A DNA stretch of 35,888 bases. It comes from Candidatus Methanoperedens sp. BLZ2. Its GTDB lineage: Archaea > Halobacteriota > Methanosarcinia > Methanosarcinales > Methanoperedenaceae. Positions 17,201 through 26,816 of this stretch are shown here, in pieces. Position 1 is the first letter of the stretch; every line of letters begins with the position of its first letter. Location: positions 1 to 35,888 of the forward strand of contig NZ_NTMG01000078.1 of the NCBI RefSeq assembly GCF_002487355.1, written 5' to 3'. The notes under the pieces are model-generated. The model saw nothing but the letters and a program-made list of their open reading frames with translations. It did no database searches and was not told the origin of the DNA. A program made the translations under genes and the position numbers.

Positions 17201-18322
17201 CTTTGAAATATCAGCGCATGCATTGGGGTTCTCTATGAAATATTTCTTCATCCCGATTGAACTGCGAAGTGCATTTTCCTTGCGGAATTCTTCATCCTGA
17301 TTCTGGTTCTTGAACCTTAACCGGCGTTCTTCAAGCACTTCTGGATGCTCATCGTAATAGCGCTTCACACCCTGTTTTTGTCTCTCGCGGAATTTGTCAT
17401 CTTCCCATAATTCTGTGATATATTCTGCATGTAAATGCAGATGTTCCAGAAATTCCATGCGTTCTATATTGGTTGGACGGTTATCCATCCGATCAAAATT
17501 CTTGTGATGCCGGACGAATGCTCCTCCAAATCCCCGTGCTATTCCTTTTTGGAAGTTGAATTCGTCAACAAGATGATGTACAAAATCATATTCTCCAGAG
17601 GCAGGCTGTAACACTCTCAGGTAATCATTAAGCCCTTCTTTAACTGGAATGGTATCAAAGTATCCTGGCATAAGACTATCATCGATAGTGAGATCCTGCG
17701 CCTCTTTATATGTGCCATCGCGCAGCATGAATCTGTGGTCTGGCGTGCAGCGTATCTTTTCACCACTATCGATAGTCAATTCTATGAGTTCTGCGTTACG
17801 GCGGGTTATCCGGGAATTTTTGCCTTCCCCAACTACAATATGCCCTTTATCATCAACTGAGTATACATAAAAAACATCATCAGGGCTTAAACTGGCAAGT
17901 TCCTCAAACGATTTTTCAGTACCGTCTAACAGTTTGATCTTAGTATCGCCTGTAAAACAGCCAAAGTTTCCCTGTCCATCTATCAAAGGATATCGTAAAG
18001 AAAACTCCTGTACCATCCTTACGAGAGAATCGTAAACAGCGATATCGCCGTGCGGGTGGTACTTACCAAGAACGTCTCCCACGATCCTTGCTGATTTTTT
18101 GTAAGGCTTATCGTGGGTCATCCCCTGCTCGTTCATCGCATAAAGGATGCGCCGGTGCACGGGCTTCAGGCCGTCCCTGACATCAGGGAGAGCGCGGCCA
18201 ACTATGACGCTCATCGCATAATCGATGTATGAGCGCTTCATTTCATCCTCGATATTGACCAGGGTGATCTTTTCCGGTACAAGGATTTGCTGTTCTGGTT
18301 CTGTGGATTCTGGTTCTGGCAT
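14237..18322 (-). CDS. gyrA: DNA gyrase subunit A, intein-containing precursor
   Basis: 1361-residue precursor; removing a 518-residue intein leaves 843 residues, normal for GyrA. It is the breakage-reunion subunit of the ATP-dependent type IIA topoisomerase that adds negative supercoils. 'LPDVRDGLKPVHRRILYAM' and 'SARIVGDVLGKYHPHGD' form the DNA-gate helix region. The catalytic Tyr is in 'AAAMRYTEV' (residue 651 of the precursor, 133 mature). 'KQQRRGGKGV' is the GyrA box that wraps DNA and marks a true gyrase rather than topoisomerase IV. It starts five bases after the nucleotidyltransferase stop; GAGCTGAT just upstream may be the ribosome-binding site. gyrB lies 2.1 kb upstream on the same strand. 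Confidence 0.97.
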   Translation of the reverse strand: MPEPESTEPEQQILVPEKITLVNIEDEMKRSYIDYAMSVIVGRALPDVRDGLKPVHRRILYAMNEQGMTHDKPYKKSARIVGDVLGKYHPHGDIAVYDSLVRMVQEFSLRYPLIDGQGNFGCFTGDTKIKLLDGTEKSFEELASLSPDDVFYVYSVDDKGHIVVGEGKNSRITRRNAELIELTIDSGEKIRCTPDHRFMLRDGTYKEAQDLTIDDSLMPGYFDTIPVKEGLNDYLRVLQPASGEYDFVHHLVDEFNFQKGIARGFGGAFVRHHKNFDRMDNRPTNIERMEFLEHLHLHAEYITELWEDDKFRERQKQGVKRYYDEHPEVLEERRLRFKNQNQDEEFRKENALRSSIGMKKYFIENPNACADISKRMKALWEDEDYCARMKVALANIEKRKLSPEEKARVTQIISEKSKKMWANDEKRAEIVEAISLALSSEKVRAKLSENSRRNWQNPEYRAKYPEDHFSKMAHKCWEKPETRAMHREKIAEQRQDQAFREAQRNGVVQSNQSRMQQNPIMMSELAAHAASKLVEKWTDPEYKNIVMRQKIAGYVAQLLKKYEVVTPEVYSENRNMNWIPRIENALKYFNDFDHLLHTAKNYNHRIISKRFLEERVDTYDISVDKYHNFLLACGVFVHNSIDGDSAAAMRYTEVRLGKIADEILGDIDKETVDFVPNYDDSLKEPSVLPCKLPNLLINGSTGIAVGMATNMPPHNLGEVIDGITMVIDNPAVEWNELMTAVKGPDFPTAGFIYGRQGIRDAYSTGRGSIKMRARAIIEEVKNKETIIISELPYQVNKAKMIEDIAGLVRDKKIAGITDLRDESDKDGIRVVIEISRQAQANIILNQLYSHTQLETTFGVINLALVDGRPMVLPLKELIINFISHRKQVIIRRSQFELKKAQARAHILEGLIIALDHIDEVIKLIRASQTPDEARDGLMSQFGLSIEQAKAILDMRLQRLTGLEREKIDAEYGELQKTIAWLKELLGSEIKILALIKEELADIKARFSDKRRTEIIESTGDRVTEDLIPKEDDVITITNSGYIKRIAVDSYKQQRRGGKGVMGMETKEEDFVSDLFIGNTHDYLLFFTDKGKVYWLKVYGIPEAGRQARGTAIVNLLQLEQGEKITAYIPISKFDEKHYLLMVTKKGTAKKTQLTDFANVRKTGIIAISLDEGDKLVSVKLTDGTKEMVIGTKHGKAIRFNENDVRDMGRSAYGVRGVRLVGEDEVVSMAVVEEGATLLTVTENGFGKRTVFDEYRTSNRGGQGVITIDVNIRNGNVVDIRTVREDDEIMVTTSNGIIIRVPASGIRVQGRNTQGVKIMNVGEKDRVVGVATLAKEEETAGEEKAVQVTLEEMKEPKEEQKP
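16406..17959 (-). other. GyrA intein (518 residues) with HNH-type homing endonuclease
   Basis: Begins with Cys ('CFTGDTKIKLLDG', block A), has 'CTPDHRFML' (block B, intein residues 71-79) and ends 'NFLLACGVFVHN' (block G, His-Asn), followed by Ser as +1 residue. Splicing residues are therefore complete. It interrupts GyrA between 'DGQGNFG' and 'SIDGDSAA', 11 residues before the catalytic Tyr. That differs from the mycobacterial GyrA intein site at the Tyr itself. Intein residues about 126-180 contain 'VRHHKNFDRMDNRPTNIERM' with later His residues, an HNH-like nuclease core. About 250 residues of charged modules containing W-x-D/N-x-E-x-R follow, probably DNA-binding modules. The C-terminal splicing block starts near 'YNHRIISKRFLEERVDTYDI'. 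Confidence 0.9.
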
Positions 18323-18327
18323 GGGTA

Positions 18328-18729
18328 TCAGCTCGAATTTATGTAAATTAATTGATTTTTGTTTGAATTTGCCATCTTTGCGCTTTTTGCATCGTAAATC
18401 TCAATTCCTTCTTCTTCAATAGTCATTATGAAATCCCTTTTTTCTTTTTTCATTGTTTCAAACTCCAAAGGTGAATACACCAGAGGTTCAAGCGAAATAA
18501 GGGTATTATTCAGCCTTATTACATCGGCAATTCTATCTATGAATCTCTTGGAGGTTTCTTTTATCAGCATTAGGTCAATATCGCTGCCTTCATGTGCGTC
18601 TCCTCTTGCATAAGAACCAAAAAGCACGATTTTCTGGGGGGCGTAGTTACTGATTATGCTCTGGATGATATCGGTAAATGAATTCTGGATTTTCTTGTCA
18701 TTTGAAATTTTTGTGATGTTTAAATACAT
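18328..18729 (-). CDS. MNT-type minimal nucleotidyltransferase
   Basis: 133 residues. 'KIVLFGSYARGDAHEGSDID' is the GSX10DxD signature of the polymerase-beta-like minimal nucleotidyltransferases, with the third acidic residue expected in the next strand. These often act as antitoxins that add nucleotides to HEPN RNase toxins, but no HEPN gene is adjacent here. The final 20 residues after 'EIYDAKSAK' look non-conserved and run up to the gyrA start five bases away. It may be transcribed with gyrA, and it lies inside the gyrB-gyrA accessory island. Confidence 0.75.
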   Translation of the reverse strand: MYLNITKISNDKKIQNSFTDIIQSIISNYAPQKIVLFGSYARGDAHEGSDIDLMLIKETSKRFIDRIADVIRLNNTLISLEPLVYSPLEFETMKKEKRDFIMTIEEEGIEIYDAKSAKMANSNKNQLIYINSS

Positions 18730-18789
18730 AAAGGTCTCTTAACTAATGGATAATTATGAAGCTCTTGTTGTCGAAAAATTAATTGATTC

Positions 18790-18873
18790 AACCGCAGATG
18801 AACGCAGATGAACGCAGATATTATCACCGTAGACGCAAAGGTTTTCATTGTTGAGCTTTGCGTTCTTTGTGGT
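18790..18873. repeat. Tandem and foldback repeat cluster (CGCAGATGAA / CACAAAGAACGCAAAG type)
   Basis: 18790-18820 contains CGCAGATGAA with a 10-base period (two and a half copies after ACC). Next to it, ACCGTAGACGCAAAG (18826-18840) and CTTTGCGTTCTTTGTGGT (18856-18873) form an imperfect inverted repeat around a short loop. The first motif recurs in reverse orientation at 19760-19790, and a sequence of similar design lies in the GyrB intein. It looks like a dispersed non-autonomous repeat family. Confidence 0.6.
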
Positions 18874-18902
18874 TTACTTTGGATACAATTATCATAAGTG
18901 AC

Positions 18903-18950
18903 CTTGCGCTCTTTGATTTCCCGGATAAGTTCTTCTGTTATTGGTTGCAT
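18903..18950 (-). pseudogene. Start fragment of a nucleotidyltransferase-like gene
   Basis: ATG 18950 encodes 'MQPITEELIREIKERK', the usual opening helix of MNT nucleotidyltransferases, in which the G-S motif would follow some 15 residues later. Instead the frame runs into the foldback repeat. A near copy ('MQPIPNKLIQEIKK') begins at 19830. I read both as 5' stubs cut off by repeat insertion or deletion. Confidence 0.4.
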
Positions 18951-18957
18951 AATAATT

Positions 18958-19686
18958 TTATAATTTGCTTTGCTTTAAGATTTCCATGCTGTGAGTCGCA
19001 AGCTTCTTGTTGAACCACGCATCGATATGATCCGGGTCGTTTTCAATAACCTTTTCGTAACACTTTATCGCCTCTTCATATCTATTTAAACTATGAAGGG
19101 CAAGACCTTTGCCGTACCACGCATAGAAATAATCAGGGTCTATCTCAAGCGCCTTTTCGCAGCATTTTATTGTTTCGTCATATTTTTCCAGATAATAAGA
19201 AGCAAGTCCTTTGCAGTACCATGTATCCGCATGATCGGGATATAATTGTATGACAGTTTCATAACACTTTATAGCATCCTCAAACCTGTCCTGGATATGA
19301 AACATCAGTCCCTTGTTGAACCAGATGAACCATGAATAAGCGTCAGTTGGCTGGAGTTCGATTTCTTTATCAAAACATTTTGCCGCATCTTCGAATTTCT
19401 CAAGGCTGCGCAGGGCAAATCCCTTCCAGCGCCATGCTTTTGAATGCCCGGGATTGATCTGCAAAACACTGTTATAATATGTTATTGCATTGCTAAACTG
19501 GTTCAAATTATGAAGCGCACGTCCTTTATTGAACAGGGCGTCAACATTTTTTGGTTCAAGCTTCAGTATCCGGTCAAATAGTTCTATAGCTTCATTATAT
19601 TTTTTTAAATTGACAAAGGCTAGAGCTTCTGTTTTCCATTTATCAGTATTTTTTCTTTTTGCAGAGAATTTCATAAATAATTTCAC
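18958..19686 (-). CDS. TPR-repeat protein
   Basis: 242 residues made almost wholly of 34-residue tetratricopeptide units (about six). Typical words are 'YNEAIELFDRILKLEPKNVD', 'FEDAAKCFDKEIELQPTDAY', 'YDETIKCCEKALEIDPDYFY' and 'YEEAIKCYEKVIENDPDHID', with the standard G/A-Y-A-P pattern. There is no signal peptide or membrane segment, so it is a cytosolic protein-interaction scaffold. The Met at codon 5 is an alternative start. It lies between inverted copies of the CGCAGATGAA repeat and between two MNT-like start stubs. The partner is unknown. Confidence 0.85.
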   Translation of the reverse strand: MKLFMKFSAKRKNTDKWKTEALAFVNLKKYNEAIELFDRILKLEPKNVDALFNKGRALHNLNQFSNAITYYNSVLQINPGHSKAWRWKGFALRSLEKFEDAAKCFDKEIELQPTDAYSWFIWFNKGLMFHIQDRFEDAIKCYETVIQLYPDHADTWYCKGLASYYLEKYDETIKCCEKALEIDPDYFYAWYGKGLALHSLNRYEEAIKCYEKVIENDPDHIDAWFNKKLATHSMEILKQSKL

Positions 19687-19759
19687 TTCATTATAATTCG
19701 ATCAGTCAAATATCTTATATGCATTTGCCTTGAAAACGTAGGTTGAAACCCAAACAACT

Positions 19760-19790
19760 AATCTGCGTTCATCTGCGTTTATCTGCGGTT
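19760..19790. repeat. Inverted copy of the CGCAGATGAA-type repeat
   Basis: AATCTGCGTTCATCTGCGTT followed by TATCTGCGGTT is the reverse complement of the 18790-18820 motif with one or two changes and the same 10-base period. With that copy it brackets the TPR gene as an inverted pair about 0.94 kb apart. Confidence 0.6.
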
Positions 19791-19830
19791 TTTTTATTTC
19801 CTGTATGAGTTTGTTGGGTATTGGTTGCAT
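19789..19830 (-). pseudogene. Second start fragment of a nucleotidyltransferase-like gene
   Basis: ATG 19830 gives 'MQPIPNKLIQEIKK', parallel to the stub at 18950. The next codons are the repeat itself ('PQINADERR'), and the frame then ends at 19702 without any G-S nucleotidyltransferase motif. The repeat sits directly at the break point. Confidence 0.4.
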
Positions 19831-19849
19831 GTTCTTTTTAGTAAGTAAC

Positions 19850-20428
19850 TTATACCCTAATATCATCAGTGGGCACTTTAAACTGAGAATTTCCATAGGA
19901 TTTAGTAAAACCCTTATAACCTATCAAATCAATCTTCACCGCTTCAAGTGTAATATAAAGTGACTTACCTTCTTTTTTTATTGATTTTAATTGGCTTATG
20001 AAATTTGGATGCAATTGGAGCTGAGATTGGTCATTTATAGTTCGTTGATGAGGAAGATCTATATTTTTTGGTGTTTCAATTTGTCCTAGTGTATAACCAG
20101 AGTTATGATCAGTAATAGTCATAGAAATTCTTTTAGTTTTAAAATCAAAGATACTGCGATTTGTAATAGCATACCTTACTTCCAAATAAGGGGCTGGAAA
20201 AGTGTCCTCTGCCCTGATAAATCCGTTATGAAAACTCGGTTCTATCATCGATTCATAATTACTTGAGTTTTCCTTAATAATTACTCTCAAATCGGTTAAT
20301 TCTTGTTCCATTTTTTTAAGTTGTTCTTCCTTAACAACCAAATTTTTTTCTTTTCGATTTAAATCAATATAATTTTTAATATAGGAGTATGCTCTATAAA
20401 CAATTGGAATTGATTCCCATCCAACCAT
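19850..20428 (-). CDS. Uncharacterised protein encoded directly after gyrB
   Basis: 192 residues. The first 20 residues are moderately hydrophobic without a clear signal peptide. Residues about 25-60 ('EKNLVVKEEQLKKMEQELTD') look like a coiled coil. The rest is rich in beta-strand patterns ('PYLEVRYAITNRSIFDFKTK', 'SLYITLEAVKIDLIGYKGF'), possibly an immunoglobulin-like or C2-like fold. The ATG is two bases after the gyrB stop, so it is co-transcribed, but nothing links it to gyrase function. It is AT-rich compared with gyrB. No family recognised. Confidence 0.6.
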   Translation of the reverse strand: MVGWESIPIVYRAYSYIKNYIDLNRKEKNLVVKEEQLKKMEQELTDLRVIIKENSSNYESMIEPSFHNGFIRAEDTFPAPYLEVRYAITNRSIFDFKTKRISMTITDHNSGYTLGQIETPKNIDLPHQRTINDQSQLQLHPNFISQLKSIKKEGKSLYITLEAVKIDLIGYKGFTKSYGNSQFKVPTDDIRV

Positions 20429-20430
20429 GA

Positions 20431-23040
<2,610 letters not shown>

Positions 23041-23203
23041 TTATAATAATATTTTATTTAAAATTTTCCTGTTTTTAACAATCCTAAATTAAATTTCATG
23101 CCTTCAGTTTTTGAAAACCTTCAGGTTTTAATTGTTTTTATAGCTTATATACCTTATCGCAGCGATGCATCTCGATTTTAATTTTATTGATACGAAATAA
23201 TTT

Positions 23204-23239
23204 AACACAAATTTTTGTTAAATTATTTCAGGAAAAGGG
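23204..23239 (-). terminator. AT-rich stem-loop after the pilin-like gene
   Basis: GAAATAATTTAACA (23204-23217) and TGTTAAATTATTTC (23226-23239) are a perfect 14-base inverted repeat with an 8-base spacer, about 17 bases past the stop of the pilin-like gene and upstream of gyrB. It could end the pilus transcript or be an operator for gyrB; the sequence alone does not decide. The rest of the 23023-23255 spacer is AT-rich, with another small hairpin AAAACCT/AGGTTTT at 23114-23129. Confidence 0.4.
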
Positions 23240-23255
23240 GAAAAATTCGATATCC

Positions 23256-24971
23256 TCATTTCTGCAAATATGTTACAAATTCCGAAGCAGTATTCACTCT
23301 AAAATCCAGATTATCCCCGTTATCTGTTTCGGTCACTTTTAACCAGTATTCAGCCAGGATATAATCACCAGGACCAAAAGTATAATACGGCGTAATACCG
23401 CTGATAGTTTCAGTAACACCATATCGTGTATTCAGATGATTAGAACTTCCGGTCAAATTAAATAAATAAGTAGTGGCCGTTGAATTATATTTATATACAT
23501 AGATTAAGATTTTGCCATTCCCATCATTTGTATCTGAATATGTCTTTACTTTGAAACTCCAGTCGCCTCCGATTGTGCCATTTACCGGTGTTTCGCTTGC
23601 CCAGCCATATCCTTTATATGTTGATCCGGGTGTTCCTGTTTGCGAATTTTCTTGACCGGGTTTGAAAATGTAGAAAACAGGATCATTAGAACCCAGCCGT
23701 ATGGTCGTACTGGTATCAGATGACCCGCCCTGAGAAGTACTCATATCCCAGGTATAAATTCCCGCAGGATTATCTGTGTTTCTCAGATAGACTTTCACAG
23801 TTAAAGGCGATACTGTGGTTGTGCTGTTAATATACCCTGATTTTGTGGGGTCATTTACTGAAGTCGCGGTGACATTAACTTGGAAAGGCCCTCCTGCTGA
23901 GGTATTTGTAACATTCAGGGTAAATATTCTTGTTTGTCCGGAATTAAGGAGGACGGGCGAAGAGATATTTAAGCCTGTCACAGAGGCAAGGTCCGGATTG
24001 GAAACCGTCAGGATATACGAATCCGTACCAGTCCCGTTATTTGTAAGATTCAATATATAGGTCGCATTGGTTCCCTTCAGTATGGTCCGGGAAAGATTAG
24101 TGATATTTGTAAGGCTCACGGCCCTGATAGCCATTGGTGTTGGGGTAGGTATTGCGGATACTCCTGTACCTGCAGCGATTGACCCATTGAAAGTATAAGC
24201 GTTTATGGTAATATTGCCCGGATAATCAACTGTTACAATGTTACCAGACACAATCGGATTTAAATTATATTTTCTTAAAAGAACATCCCAGAGCCGGGGA
24301 TAATTGGTATAAAAAGTTACAGTTACATCGGTATTATTATATGTGCTGATTTTTGATTGGAGATTATAATTCAGGGAATTTATTCCTGAAAAAGACACTG
24401 ATTCCTGGGGATAAGCGAGTATAAAGACATTAATTATATTATTGTCGAAAATAGCCTGGTTGGTATCGGTATAAAGATAATTGTCAATTGCGAAATCTTT
24501 GATGATCAGCCCGTGTTCATATACAAGCGATGGCGAATTGGAATAATAATTATAATTCGGTACAAATTTTATGCTTGTTGATGAATTATTGAAAAATGTC
24601 TGAGTCTGGTTAAAAGGCGTATAACTTACATTTATCCATGTATCATTTGTTGAAGTCAGGGTACCTGATGTATCAGCAGGATTGATAAATATCAGCCTGT
24701 TTGGATAGTGGGCACCCATATGGATCACACCTGATTTCGGGAACTGGAACAGTGCAACATCATTTATGTCGGATCTTATTTTCAGGAAATCATCATATAC
24801 AACATTGAAATGATCCATTTCCACCGCTTTATTCCATTCGGGTACGGACTGCGCCTGAATTATTGCGATCATAGAGACCACAATTGCCAGAAGCATAATT
24901 GCTGCAATTATCTCGCTTAACCCTGATTCGCAGTTTAAAAAAAAGTTAATATTTTTTCGAGCCAGGATCAT
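23256..24971 (-). CDS. Type IV pilin-like secreted/surface protein
   Basis: 571 residues. The N-terminus 'CESGLSEIIAAIMLLAIVVS' after a short charged leader is the archaeal pilin/archaellin-type signal: a Gly followed by a 20-residue hydrophobic helix that would be cut by a class III (PibD-like) peptidase and packed into a filament or kept in the membrane. The remaining 530 residues are Thr/Asn/Ser-rich with many N-x-S/T sequons, and a CARDB/NEW3-like beta module around residues 290-390 ('NATYILNLTNNGTGTDSYIL'). The ATG overlaps the stop of the FlaJ-like gene by four bases, so the three genes form one operon. It is unusually large for a pilin; it may be a tip or adhesin subunit (inference). 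Confidence 0.75.
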   Translation of the reverse strand: MILARKNINFFLNCESGLSEIIAAIMLLAIVVSMIAIIQAQSVPEWNKAVEMDHFNVVYDDFLKIRSDINDVALFQFPKSGVIHMGAHYPNRLIFINPADTSGTLTSTNDTWINVSYTPFNQTQTFFNNSSTSIKFVPNYNYYSNSPSLVYEHGLIIKDFAIDNYLYTDTNQAIFDNNIINVFILAYPQESVSFSGINSLNYNLQSKISTYNNTDVTVTFYTNYPRLWDVLLRKYNLNPIVSGNIVTVDYPGNITINAYTFNGSIAAGTGVSAIPTPTPMAIRAVSLTNITNLSRTILKGTNATYILNLTNNGTGTDSYILTVSNPDLASVTGLNISSPVLLNSGQTRIFTLNVTNTSAGGPFQVNVTATSVNDPTKSGYINSTTTVSPLTVKVYLRNTDNPAGIYTWDMSTSQGGSSDTSTTIRLGSNDPVFYIFKPGQENSQTGTPGSTYKGYGWASETPVNGTIGGDWSFKVKTYSDTNDGNGKILIYVYKYNSTATTYLFNLTGSSNHLNTRYGVTETISGITPYYTFGPGDYILAEYWLKVTETDNGDNLDFRVNTASEFVTYLQK

Positions 24972-26797
24972 TCAACTCCCTGCAGGAAATATGTAAATAC
25001 AACATACGCAATGACCAGCATTACTATGGAATGTTTCAATCCTGCCCGCAGATTTCCTTCACCCATCTGTCCTGCCACAAGTCCTGAGAAAAAGCCCTGA
25101 AGGAGCGAGGCATGATAAAAAAGTGTTTTTATATCAGAAAGACTGGAAGTCTTGAACATAGAGACCGTCCCTCCGGTGGGCATTTTTGAAAGGAAATACA
25201 CAAGAAGGACAACAATTATAAACAGGAACACGAAAAATGAAAGATAGACTATCACGACATATATTAACAGGTTAGCGAATCGTTCCTGTTTCAATCGCTG
25301 CCCGATATCTGCATCTTTTGCTGCAATAGACAGGACGTTTCGAATATCGCTTGTAGATTCGCTGGCCTTTACGATCAATGTGATAATCCTTGAAACAGCA
25401 CTTGATTCAATACGCTTTTCAAATTTCTGTAACGCACCTGTAGTTATAGTACCCCATTCGATAGCACGGTGTATTTTTTTTACCTCATAAGTAAGTACTC
25501 CCATGTTTGACTCAGCCGTGTGCGCGATAGCTTGAGTGAGTGTCAACCCTGCTTCATTCATACCCGCAAGCCGTTTTAAAAAATCAGGCATTCGTTCTTC
25601 AAATTTTCTTATCTTTCGTTTTCGCATCTCAAAAAAAACAGTAAAAGGGATAATGACAAAAAGAATCACTATCAAGAAATGGTTTTCTACTGCTTTTGAT
25701 GAAATATCCCTGGCATTGAAAAATAGATATATTATAGAAACGGGTACTGTTATGAAAAATGTCCTGCCTGGCTTTTCCATGAAAATTTTCAGGGGATTAA
25801 ACAATATGAACTTTATTTTAGATCTCTTTTCATACTGTTGCAGTCTCTTTATATCCCCTAATTCATGGGGCTGTTGTATCTTTAATTGTGGAACATCTTT
25901 AAAAACCTCCAGACTTTTGACCCTGGTATAAATGACAGGCATCTCTTCTCGAATGCCGGAAATAGTGTCTATGAGAACAATAAAGAGCAGGGTGCCAACA
26001 GGAATTACAACATATATTATTAATGACAATAACAATTCTACCCCGCCTCTCAGTAATCCCAGGACGACGATTATAACAATAAGAAATAATGGCCCTGCGA
26101 CCAGTGCACTGACATAGACCTCCCCAAAAAGCCCCAGAGTTTCAAGGAAATACTTCTGGTCCTGGGCAGCAGTCTCCTGATAATATTCAGACCTGCTTTT
26201 AAAGAAGCGGCTCAAGTCCCCGCCGCTGTTTATTACAGATATGAGATTATTGATAAAATCTTTGAACTTCCTCGAAGGCGTCCTCTTGCTTGCATTATGA
26301 AGTGCGGTAACTATGTCCATCCCGAAATATTCCATATCCCGGACGATCATTGCTATTTCTTCCGCTGTACCGCTATATATATGGATATATGAACCCAGGG
26401 ACTTGAACATATCAATTATATTCATCCCGCCCCGGCTCAATGCGTAAAGGTAGGTTAGAGCATGAGGCATGGACTGGTCTATTCGATACGACCGGTTCTT
26501 CGCTTTAAAAGACGGGTAAGAGATCAATATAAGGTATATAGCATAGCTGCCGCTCATTGCAAAAATTGCAGTTATCAGGAATATTACGAAGCTGTTTTGT
26601 GCCAAATTCCGGGCTAAAATATATCCGAAAACAAGAGATATCCAGCCTGCGATGAGTGAGTAAAATAAAGAACTGCACACATATTCATGCACATTTCGCG
26701 TTATATGCGCTTTTCTTATATTTTCTCTTAGCTCATCATAGTTTTCCTGATATACCCATTTTCCGAAAAGGATGCTTCCGATCTCTGAATTGATCAT
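24968..26797 (-). CDS. Archaeal FlaJ/TadC-like pilus platform protein (T2SSF domains)
   Basis: About 609 residues from the chosen ATG, which lies 19 bases after the ATPase stop; an in-frame ATG at 26899 would overlap the ATPase gene by 83 bases and looks less likely. About eight or nine membrane helices are visible, with two cytoplasmic T2SSF-type helical domains: one around 'YALSRGGMNIIDMFKSLGSY' and 'INNLISVINSGGDLSRFFKS', the other around 'PDFLKRLAGMNEAGLTLTQA' and 'SRIITLIVKASESTSDIRNV'. The family is the inner-membrane platform that works with the secretion ATPase to extrude pilins. The duplicated T2SSF arrangement is typical of archaeal type IV pilus proteins. Confidence 0.85.
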   Translation of the reverse strand: MINSEIGSILFGKWVYQENYDELRENIRKAHITRNVHEYVCSSLFYSLIAGWISLVFGYILARNLAQNSFVIFLITAIFAMSGSYAIYLILISYPSFKAKNRSYRIDQSMPHALTYLYALSRGGMNIIDMFKSLGSYIHIYSGTAEEIAMIVRDMEYFGMDIVTALHNASKRTPSRKFKDFINNLISVINSGGDLSRFFKSRSEYYQETAAQDQKYFLETLGLFGEVYVSALVAGPLFLIVIIVVLGLLRGGVELLLSLIIYVVIPVGTLLFIVLIDTISGIREEMPVIYTRVKSLEVFKDVPQLKIQQPHELGDIKRLQQYEKRSKIKFILFNPLKIFMEKPGRTFFITVPVSIIYLFFNARDISSKAVENHFLIVILFVIIPFTVFFEMRKRKIRKFEERMPDFLKRLAGMNEAGLTLTQAIAHTAESNMGVLTYEVKKIHRAIEWGTITTGALQKFEKRIESSAVSRIITLIVKASESTSDIRNVLSIAAKDADIGQRLKQERFANLLIYVVIVYLSFFVFLFIIVVLLVYFLSKMPTGGTVSMFKTSSLSDIKTLFYHASLLQGFFSGLVAGQMGEGNLRAGLKHSIVMLVIAYVVFTYFLQGVE

Positions 26798-26816
26798 AAT
26801 TTCGTGTACTCTTTTA

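Noticed and set aside
18790-18873. CRISPR-like repeat
   Set aside because: The units are only 10 bases and touch each other, with no spacers and no cas genes. A simple tandem plus foldback repeat.
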